From NCBI GenBank assembly GCA_900546485.1, contig URDK01000122.1:1-5917 (forward strand): 5,917 nucleotides of DNA, given 5' to 3'. Below, in pieces: positions 1 to 4,591 of the stretch. Position numbers and translations under genes: made by a program. Under the pieces are notes generated by a model. The model was not told where the DNA came from. It ran no database searches and saw only the letters and a list, made by a program, of their open reading frames with translations. Each line of letters begins with the position of its first letter. Position 1 is the first letter of the stretch. This DNA comes from an uncultured Eubacteriales bacterium (GTDB lineage: Bacteria > Bacillota > Clostridia > Oscillospirales > Oscillospiraceae).

Positions 1-38
1 GTGTTGTATACTCTCTTCAGGTACTCGTTTGTCAGCAT
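1..38 (-). CDS. 5' end of an unidentified gene downstream of the aminotransferase (partial)
   Basis: The minus strand carries an ATG at 38-36 with a GAGG Shine-Dalgarno core at 50-47, 8 nt upstream. It reads MLTNEYLKRVYN and then leaves the window. A second ATG at 44-42 in the same frame is only 2 nt from the GAGG, so it is a less likely start. The gene begins 24 nt after the aminotransferase stop on the same strand with no terminator between them, so the two probably form one operon. The N-terminus reminds me of clostridial NADP-type glutamate dehydrogenases, which open with a short helix of this kind and would fit beside a transaminase. Twelve residues cannot establish that, so I leave it unnamed. 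Confidence 0.5.
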   Translation of the reverse strand, partial: MLTNEYLKRVYN

Positions 39-46
39 TTGCATAA

Positions 47-50
47 CCTC
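47..50 (-). promoter_or_regulatory. Ribosome binding site that favours the start at 38
   Basis: GAGG lies 8 nt before the ATG at 38 and 2 nt before the ATG at 44. The longer spacing is the usual one, so translation most likely begins at 38. The site lies in the 24-nt gap after the aminotransferase stop codon. Confidence 0.5.
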
Positions 51-62
51 ACTTTCTGAACA

Positions 63-1241
63 TTACTCGGCGAAAACTTCCTTGAAAGCGGGGAGGGAGC
101 GCTCTATCATCTCCTTGGAGACGCAGTAGCTCAGCCTGAAATAGCCGGGGACACCGAAGGAATCGGAGGGTACGATGAGCAGGTTCTTTTTCTTCGCCTT
201 CTCGGCAAAGGCCATGGCGTCGCCGCCCGGAGCCTTGACGAAGAGGTAGAACGCGCCCTGGGGCTTGGCGCACTCGTAGCCTATCTCGGTGAGGCCGTTG
301 TAGAGGAGGTTGCGGTTGACGTCGTAGGCCTCGAGGTCGGGCATGATGGCGCAGCACTCGGCGACGGCGCGCTGGATGAGCGAGGGGGCGCAGACGTGGC
401 CCAGCATGCGCGCGGCGCCCGCGACGGCGGCGAAGAGCTCCTTGGAGTCGGTCACGTCGTCGGCGACCATGACATAGCCGATACGCTCGCCGGGGAGGCT
501 CAGGGACTTCGACCAGGAGTAGCAGACGATGGTGTCCTTGTAGACGTTCGGGATGAAGGGCACCTCAACGCCGTCATAGACCAGCTCGCGGTAGGGCTCG
601 TCGGCGATTATGTAGATGGGGTGGCCGTACTTCTCGGCCGCCGCGCCGAGGATGGCGCCGACCTTTTCAAGCGTCTCCTGGCTGAAAACGACGCCGGAGG
701 GGTTGTTCGGGGAGTTTATGATGATGGCCTGAGTGTGCTCGTTCACGAGGCTCTCGAGCGCGGCGAGGTCAATCTGGAAGCTGGTCGTGTCCGCGGGGAC
801 CATGACGAACTTGTTGCCGGAGCTCTCGATGAAGGGCTTGTACTCGGGGAAGAAGGGGGCGATGGCGATGACCTCGCTGTCCTCGCAGGCGAGGGCGGTG
901 AGCGCGGTCATGAGCGCGGGGGCCGCGCCGCAGGTGAAGAAGAGGTTGGCGGGGCGGATGACCTTGCCGAAGCGCTCGGTGAGGTTCTTCGCGACGGCCT
1001 CGCGGATGCAGTCGTCGCCCGGGCCGCTGGTGTAGCCGTGGACCTTTATGCTGCTCTCAGTCTTGAGGGTGTTGATTATGCTCTCGTTGACCTTCTCGGG
1101 CGCGGGGATGGAGGGGTTGCCGAGGCTGTAATCGAAGACGTTCTCCTCGCCCACGATCTTCGCCTGCTGGCGGCCGTACTCGAACACCTCGCGGATGTAG
1201 GAGCGGACGCTGCCCAGTCCGTATGCCGTTTTGTTAAACAT
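63..1241 (-). CDS. Pyridoxal-phosphate-dependent aminotransferase, class I/II
   Basis: This is a 392-residue fold-type I aminotransferase, the normal length for the AspC/AlaT-like group. It would move an amino group between an amino acid and a 2-oxo acid in the cytoplasm. The visible family motifs are: HGYTSGPG with Tyr70; a GAAPAL segment at 105-110 for the cofactor phosphate; NSPNNPSG at 176-183, with Asn180 expected to contact PLP; ADEPY at 213-217, with Asp214 for the pyridine nitrogen and Tyr217 for O3'; SWSK at 242-245, with Lys245 the Schiff-base lysine, followed by PGERIGY; and FRLSY at 368-372, with Arg369 the substrate-carboxylate arginine. All catalytic positions are intact. The ATG at 1241 is chosen because AAAGGAGG lies 8 nt upstream; a GTG in frame at 1310 has no such support and adds a tail outside the family. 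The substrate cannot be read from sequence. The partial gene at 38-1 probably shares its transcript. Confidence 0.95.
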   Translation of the reverse strand: MFNKTAYGLGSVRSYIREVFEYGRQQAKIVGEENVFDYSLGNPSIPAPEKVNESIINTLKTESSIKVHGYTSGPGDDCIREAVAKNLTERFGKVIRPANLFFTCGAAPALMTALTALACEDSEVIAIAPFFPEYKPFIESSGNKFVMVPADTTSFQIDLAALESLVNEHTQAIIINSPNNPSGVVFSQETLEKVGAILGAAAEKYGHPIYIIADEPYRELVYDGVEVPFIPNVYKDTIVCYSWSKSLSLPGERIGYVMVADDVTDSKELFAAVAGAARMLGHVCAPSLIQRAVAECCAIMPDLEAYDVNRNLLYNGLTEIGYECAKPQGAFYLFVKAPGGDAMAFAEKAKKKNLLIVPSDSFGVPGYFRLSYCVSKEMIERSLPAFKEVFAE

Positions 1242-1249
1242 GCTGTTTG

Positions 1250-1257
1250 CCTCCTTT
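1250..1257 (-). promoter_or_regulatory. Ribosome binding site of the aminotransferase
   Basis: AAAGGAGG lies 8 nt upstream of the ATG at 1241. It is a near-perfect Shine-Dalgarno sequence, and it rules out the upstream in-frame GTG at 1310 as the main start. Confidence 0.85.
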
Positions 1258-1347
1258 AATTTCTCATATCCGGGACCATTTGTAAGATGTGCACAATCAC
1301 CCGCCCGCACCTCCGGGGCCGGGCCCTGGCAATTTGTCCTTATCTCT

Positions 1348-1378
1348 ATTGTAAACTCTACAACTGATATAAAGTCAA
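1348..1378 (-). promoter_or_regulatory. Candidate sigma-A promoter of the aminotransferase unit
   Basis: On the minus strand TTGACT (1378-1373) serves as a -35 box and TACAAT (1353-1348) as a -10 box, separated by 19 nt, which is longer than the optimal 17. Transcription would start near 1340 and leave a leader of about 100 nt before the ATG. The region is AT-rich against a GC-rich background and lies just past the terminator of the upstream hydrolase, where a new promoter is needed. The long spacer could mean that an activator or repressor acts here, consistent with the palindromes on either side. Confidence 0.5.
1349..1363. promoter_or_regulatory. Palindromic operator-like site, proximal copy
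   Basis: TTGTAAACTCTACAA is an imperfect inverted repeat with TTGTA/TACAA arms. It matches the distal copy at 1386-1400 at 13 of 15 positions. It overlaps most of the proposed -10 box, where a bound protein would block RNA polymerase. The regulator is not identifiable from the window. Confidence 0.5.
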
Positions 1379-1385
1379 GAGCTTT

Positions 1386-1400
1386 TTGTAAATTTTACAA
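1386..1400. promoter_or_regulatory. Palindromic operator-like site, distal copy
   Basis: TTGTAAATTTTACAA is a perfect 7-1-7 inverted repeat lying 7 bp upstream of the proposed -35 box. Its centre is 37 bp from that of the proximal copy, about three and a half helical turns, so two bound dimers would sit on roughly opposite faces of the DNA. The half-site TGTAAA also occurs in TyrR boxes, but there the halves are 6 bp apart, so this is not a TyrR box. Confidence 0.5.
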
Positions 1401-1425
1401 CGCATGCAGAGTTTGCCTGGGCGAT

Positions 1426-1465
1426 AAAAACCCGCCCGGCGCGGCGCAGAGCCGTACCGGGCGGG
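1426..1465 (-). terminator. Intrinsic terminator of the alpha/beta hydrolase gene
   Basis: The perfect 9-bp arms CCCGCCCGG (1431-1439) and CCGGGCGGG (1457-1465) enclose a 2x2 internal loop, then a further CGGC/GCCG stem (1442-1445 with 1451-1454) and a 5-nt loop. On the minus strand the hairpin is followed directly by TTTTT (1430-1426), the pattern of a rho-independent terminator. It begins 7 nt after the hydrolase stop codon. No T-run follows on the plus strand, so it works for minus-strand transcription only. Confidence 0.9.
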
Positions 1466-1472
1466 GGAGAGA

Positions 1473-2414
1473 TCAGCCTATTTTCTTGAAGAGCCAGTTG
1501 AGGACGTCGCGGTAGACCTCGTCCTTGTTCTTCTCGTTGAGCAGCTCATGGCGGCAGTCGGAGTAGAACTTGTAGAAAACGTCGTGCATGCCGGCGCGCA
1601 CGAACATGCTGTACACCTTGGCTACCTGCACGCCGTTGCCGCCGACGGGGTCCTTGTCGCCGCTGATGAAGAACACGGGCAGGTCCTTGTTCATCTTGGC
1701 GATGTTGCTCCTGCGTCCGATGATGGAGAGACCGAACATCATGTCGCGGAAGAGGCTGGTGGTCGGCGTAAAGGTGCAGAGCGGCTCGCGGGAGTAGGCG
1801 TCCACAACGGCCTCGTCGCGCGTGAGCCAGTCGTACTTCGTGCGCTTGGGCTCAAAGCCCTTGTTGTAGTTGCCGAAGGCCATGTTGGAGATGGTCTCGC
1901 TGCGGTGCATGGGGCCGTTTTTGAGCATGTCCCCGTCGCAGAGGAAGCGGCCAGCGGCCACCACCGGCTCAGGCGGCTGACCCGTGCCGGAGAGTATGAC
2001 GCCCGCGAGCGGAGCCTCGGGATAGCGTATCATGTATGTACGGGTGAGGAAGGAGCCCATCGAGTGGCCGAAGATGAAATAGGGCGCGTCCGGCCACTTC
2101 TCCGCCGTCATGCAGCGCAGAGTCTCGATGTCCGCAACGACCTTGTACCAGCCGTCGTCCATGGCGAAAAAGCCGAGGTACTCCGGGCCGAGCACGCTCT
2201 CGCCGTGGCCGAGGTGGTCGTTGCCCACGACCACGAAGCCCTTGGAGGCCAGAAAGCGCGCGAAATCCGCGTAGCGGCCTATGTACTCATTGATGCCGTG
2301 GGAGATCTGGACCACGCCGTTTATGTCGCAGTCCGGCACCCACTCGCGCACATGTATCGGCGTGGCCCCGTCCGCCGAGGTGAAGGTGTAATTATTTTCG
2401 GTGATTATGGGCAT
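1473..2414 (-). CDS. Alpha/beta hydrolase, monoacylglycerol lipase / lysophospholipase-like (serine hydrolase)
   Basis: This protein of 313 residues matches the Hydrolase_4 (serine aminopeptidase S33-type) branch of the alpha/beta hydrolase fold, which includes monoacylglycerol lipases and lysophospholipases (PldB-like). Counting from the chosen start, it shows an oxyanion-hole HG at 39-40 followed by INEYIGRY, then DHLGHGES at 66-73, the nucleophile elbow GHSMG with Ser118, a GDKDPVG segment with Asp255 as the likely catalytic acid, and RHELLNE with His289. The triad is therefore complete. No signal peptide or membrane segment is seen, so it is probably cytoplasmic. The likely reaction is ester hydrolysis of acylglycerols or lysolipids, but substrates in this family are hard to predict. 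The ATG at 2414 is preferred over that at 2420 because GAGGAGG ends 9 nt before it but only 3 nt before the other. It has its own promoter and terminator and is divergent from glpK. Confidence 0.92.
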   Translation of the reverse strand: MPIITENNYTFTSADGATPIHVREWVPDCDINGVVQISHGINEYIGRYADFARFLASKGFVVVGNDHLGHGESVLGPEYLGFFAMDDGWYKVVADIETLRCMTAEKWPDAPYFIFGHSMGSFLTRTYMIRYPEAPLAGVILSGTGQPPEPVVAAGRFLCDGDMLKNGPMHRSETISNMAFGNYNKGFEPKRTKYDWLTRDEAVVDAYSREPLCTFTPTTSLFRDMMFGLSIIGRRSNIAKMNKDLPVFFISGDKDPVGGNGVQVAKVYSMFVRAGMHDVFYKFYSDCRHELLNEKNKDEVYRDVLNWLFKKIG

Positions 2415-2423
2415 TTTCATTTA

Positions 2424-2430
2424 CCTCCTC
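2424..2430 (-). promoter_or_regulatory. Ribosome binding site that decides the hydrolase start
   Basis: GAGGAGG ends 3 nt before the ATG at 2420 and 9 nt before the ATG at 2414. Three nucleotides is too close for efficient initiation, so the second ATG (protein starting MPIITENN) is the better start. The protein shortens by two residues with no effect on its domain. Confidence 0.7.
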
Positions 2431-2443
2431 ATGTGTTATTCTT

Positions 2444-2449
2444 TATAAG
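2444..2449 (+). promoter_or_regulatory. Possible -10 box of the glpK operon promoter
   Basis: TATAAG on the plus strand lies 17 nt after TTACCT (2421-2426), which would be a weak -35 box. A start near 2456 would give a leader of about 48 nt before the glpK GTG. The -10 lies within 15 bp of the -10 of the opposite-strand promoter, so the two promoters would compete. The -35 match is poor, and this is the best candidate rather than a firm call. Confidence 0.3.
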
Positions 2450-2452
2450 AGG

Positions 2453-2481
2453 ATTTTAGTCCAATTCGGCACTTAAGTCAA
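2453..2481 (-). promoter_or_regulatory. Sigma-A promoter of the alpha/beta hydrolase gene
   Basis: On the minus strand TTGACT (2481-2476) and TAAAAT (2458-2453) are separated by exactly 17 nt, each one base from the consensus hexamer. Transcription should begin near 2446, giving a leader of roughly 30 nt with the GAGGAGG site in it. The -35 box overlaps an 8-bp palindrome, ACTTAAGT (2471-2478), which may be chance. Confidence 0.75.
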
Positions 2482-2489
2482 CACAGGAT

Positions 2490-2496
2490 AAGGAGG
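2490..2496 (+). promoter_or_regulatory. Ribosome binding site of glpK supporting a GTG start
   Basis: AAGGAGG lies 7 nt upstream of the GTG at 2504. The strong site and the immediate match of the following residues to the GlpK N-terminus fix this non-ATG start. Confidence 0.85.
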
Positions 2497-2503
2497 CCCG
2501 CAA

Positions 2504-4009
2504 GTGAAAGGCTACGTCATCGCCCTTGACCAGGGTACGACCAGTTCCCGCGCCATCGTGTTCAACCGCAGCGGCGAGATAGTCTCGATAGCGCAGTACG
2601 ACTACCCGCAGATATACCCCCGGCCCGGCTGGGTCGAGCACGACCCGGAGGACATATTAGGCACGCAGATCAAGGCGCTAGCGGACGCCTTTGAAAAGAG
2701 CGGCGTCGAGGCTGCGGACATCGCCGGCATAGGTGTCACCAACCAGCGTGAGACCACACTCGTCTGGGACCGCAGCACCGGCAAGCCCGTCTATAACGCC
2801 ATCGTCTGGCAGTGCCGCCGCACTGCGGCCTTTTGCGACCACCTCGCCGCCGAGGGCGTCGGCGCTTACATAAGGGACAAGACCGGCCTTCTCATCGACG
2901 CCTACTTCTCCGGCACCAAGATACGCTGGATACTCGACAACGTCGAGGGCGCGCGCGAGCGGGCCGAGCGCGGAGAGCTCATCTTCGGCACTGTGGACTC
3001 CTGGCTCATCTGGAACCTCACCGGCGGGCGGGAGCACATCTCGGACTACTCCAACTGCTCGCGCACCATGCTCTTTGACATAGACCGCCTGCGCTGGGAC
3101 GAGGACCTCTGCCGCGTCATGCGCGTGCCCATGAGCATGCTGCCCGCGCCGGTGCCGTCCTCGGCGGAGTACGGCCGCATCGCGCCGGGCATAAAGGGGC
3201 TCGAGGCGCTGGCGGGGGTGCCCATCTGCGGCAGTGCGGGCGACCAGGCCGCGGCGCTGCTCGGCCAGGGCTGCATCCAGCCCGGCGAGGCCAAGAACAC
3301 CTACGGCACCGGCTGCTTCACACTCATGAACACCGGCGACCGCAGCGTCCGCAGCCTCTCCGGCATGCTCACCAGCGTCGCATGGAGCCTGAACGGGCAC
3401 ACCACCTACGCCCTGGAGGGCAGCGTGTTCAATGCGGGCAGCTCCATACAGTGGCTGCGCGACGAGGTGGGGCTCATCGCCTCCGCGGGCGAGAGCGGGC
3501 CGATAGCCGCGTCGGTGCCCGATAACGGCGGCGTCTACCTCGTCTCGGCCTTCACCGGCCTCGGCGCGCCGCACTGGGACATGTACGCCCGCGGCACGAT
3601 GGTCGGCCTCACCCGCGGCACCACCCGCGCGCACATAGTCCGCGCCGCGCTCGAGGGCATAGCCTACCAGGTCAAGGACCTGCTCGACGCCATGGAGCTC
3701 GACTCCGGGCGCACGCTCTCCGTACTGCGCGTGGACGGCGGCGCCTCGGTCAGCGACTTCCTGATGCAGTTCCAGGCCGACATCCTCAGAAAACCCATAG
3801 ACCGCCCGAAGATGGTGGAGACCACGGCCTTCGGCGCGGCCTTCCTCGCCGGTCTTGCCGCCGGGCTCTGGACGGAGCTCTCCGAGATAGCCGGGCTCAG
3901 GCAGTCGGAGAAGGTGTTCGCGCCCGCAATGGACGAGCAGGCGGCGAAAAAATATCACAGCGAATGGCTCCGCGCAGTGGAGCGCGCTAAAAAGTGGGAG
4001 AAAGCATAA
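2504..4009 (+). CDS. glpK: Glycerol kinase
   Basis: The protein has 501 residues, against 502 in E. coli GlpK, and matches the family throughout. It phosphorylates glycerol with ATP to sn-glycerol 3-phosphate in the cytoplasm, feeding glycolysis and lipid synthesis. The N-terminal FGGY domain opens with the phosphate-binding DQGTTSSR (9-16). Glycerol contacts are present: Arg82 and Glu83 in NQRETT, Trp102, Tyr134, Asp247 in GDQAA and Phe272 in YGTGCF. The C-terminal domain has GAPHWD (354-359) and the FGGY signature around GGASVSDFLMQFQAD (412-426). The segment between EYG (222-224) and GDQ (246-248) contains no histidine, so the HPr-phosphorylated histidine of many Firmicutes enzymes appears absent. 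The TRIPI element used for fructose-1,6-bisphosphate inhibition in E. coli is not evident either. The start is GTG. The stop TAA is followed directly by the ATG of the NUDIX gene. No glpF or glpD is in the window. Confidence 0.97.
   Translation: MKGYVIALDQGTTSSRAIVFNRSGEIVSIAQYDYPQIYPRPGWVEHDPEDILGTQIKALADAFEKSGVEAADIAGIGVTNQRETTLVWDRSTGKPVYNAIVWQCRRTAAFCDHLAAEGVGAYIRDKTGLLIDAYFSGTKIRWILDNVEGARERAERGELIFGTVDSWLIWNLTGGREHISDYSNCSRTMLFDIDRLRWDEDLCRVMRVPMSMLPAPVPSSAEYGRIAPGIKGLEALAGVPICGSAGDQAAALLGQGCIQPGEAKNTYGTGCFTLMNTGDRSVRSLSGMLTSVAWSLNGHTTYALEGSVFNAGSSIQWLRDEVGLIASAGESGPIAASVPDNGGVYLVSAFTGLGAPHWDMYARGTMVGLTRGTTRAHIVRAALEGIAYQVKDLLDAMELDSGRTLSVLRVDGGASVSDFLMQFQADILRKPIDRPKMVETTAFGAAFLAGLAAGLWTELSEIAGLRQSEKVFAPAMDEQAAKKYHSEWLRAVERAKKWEKA
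3996..4000 (+). promoter_or_regulatory. Ribosome binding site of the NUDIX gene, inside the end of glpK
   Basis: GGGAG lies within the last codons of glpK and 9 nt before the ATG at 4010. It is weaker than the other sites here, so translation of the NUDIX gene may rely partly on ribosomes finishing glpK. Confidence 0.5.
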
Positions 4010-4591
4010 ATGAGCGAAAGCATACTCGTAGTCAAAACCGAATACCTCGCCCCCTATATCGCGGGCAAAAACGGCCTCATCCGCGGCCACGACGCGGAGA
4101 TACTCGACATCGTCACCGAGCGCCACGAGTTCCGGCCCCGGCCCGAGATGGAGGAGGACCCGTCCTACCGCCAGATCATCCCCTACGTCGTGCTCACGCG
4201 CGGGGAGGAGGTGCTCGTCCTCCGGCGGCTCAAAAAGGGCGGCGAAGCGCGGCTGCACGGCCTGCTCTCCATCGGCGTCGGCGGGCACATCAACCCCGTT
4301 GACGACGCCGTGCGCGGCGAGGCGCTCATGCGCGGGCTGCGCCGCGAGGTCGAGGAGGAGGTCGAGGTGGAGCGTGAGCTCTCTCTCGCTCCCGTCGGCG
4401 TGATAAACGAGGAGACCAACGACGTCGGCAGCGTCCACCTCGGCTTCATGTTCACCATGGAGGTTGAAGGCGAGGTCCGCGTCCTCGAGACCGAAAAGCT
4501 CGAGGGCTCCTGGGTCAAAAAATCCGAGCTCCCCGCGCTCGCGGAGCAGATGGAGGGCTGGTCGAAGATAGCTATGGAGGCAATAATATGA
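4010..4591 (+). CDS. NUDIX-family hydrolase, predicted phosphoesterase
   Basis: This 193-residue protein has the core of a NUDIX domain. After a roughly 50-residue N-terminal extension comes a beta-strand region (IIPYVVLTRGEEVLVLRR, 56-73), then GVGGHINP (89-96) and the NUDIX helix with Glu104, seven residues, then REVEEEVEV (112-120). This matches the E-x7-RE-U-x-EE part of the Nudix box, including the metal-binding glutamates. Two deviations stand out: the segment from the leading Gly to Glu104 is longer than the canonical five residues, and the Gly of the EExGU end is Glu119. I recall a NUDIX subgroup annotated as predicted phosphoesterase (COG4112) with this GGHINP pattern, though I could not check it. 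Members usually cleave a nucleoside diphosphate linked to another moiety; the substrate here is unknown. The gene starts immediately after the glpK stop and overlaps the next gene by 4 nt (ATGA), so it is translated as part of this operon. Confidence 0.88.
   Translation: MSESILVVKTEYLAPYIAGKNGLIRGHDAEILDIVTERHEFRPRPEMEEDPSYRQIIPYVVLTRGEEVLVLRRLKKGGEARLHGLLSIGVGGHINPVDDAVRGEALMRGLRREVEEEVEVERELSLAPVGVINEETNDVGSVHLGFMFTMEVEGEVRVLETEKLEGSWVKKSELPALAEQMEGWSKIAMEAII
4576..4580 (+). promoter_or_regulatory. Ribosome binding site of the DUF1015 gene, inside the NUDIX gene
   Basis: GGAGG lies 7 nt before the ATG at 4588. With the ATGA stop/start overlap it makes the start of the third operon gene clear and allows both fresh initiation and re-initiation. 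Confidence 0.7.

Noticed and set aside
396..1259. Long plus-strand open frame opposite the aminotransferase gene
   Set aside because: It lies antisense to a gene with intact catalytic motifs. Its translation is low-complexity (rich in Gly, Ala, Asp, Val, Leu) with no recognisable domain, as expected from a GC-rich shadow frame.
1242..1310. Upstream GTG start adding 23 residues to the aminotransferase
   Set aside because: The extension is not like the family, and the AAAGGAGG site lies inside it, correctly placed for the ATG at 1241.
1242..1347. Riboswitch or T-box in the aminotransferase leader
   Set aside because: The leader is about 100 nt and GC-rich in its first part, but I see no T-box AGGGUGGNACCGCG motif, no known riboswitch core and no terminator/antiterminator pair.
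1349..1400. CcpA cre, GlnR/TnrA or Rex site
   Set aside because: The palindromes have a 1-nt centre without the cre CG, are 15 bp rather than the 17 bp of GlnR/TnrA sites, and have TTGTAAA rather than the Rex TTGTGA/TTGTTAA halves.
1548..2459. Long plus-strand open frame opposite the alpha/beta hydrolase gene
   Set aside because: It mirrors the hydrolase gene, has no ribosome binding site or family motif, and is biased to Ala, Val, His and Glu as shadow frames are.
2678..4438. 586-codon minus-strand open frame across glpK and the NUDIX gene
   Set aside because: It is antisense to two well-supported genes and spans their junction. It is Ala/Gly/Val/Arg-rich with no domain; stop-free antisense frames are expected at this GC content.
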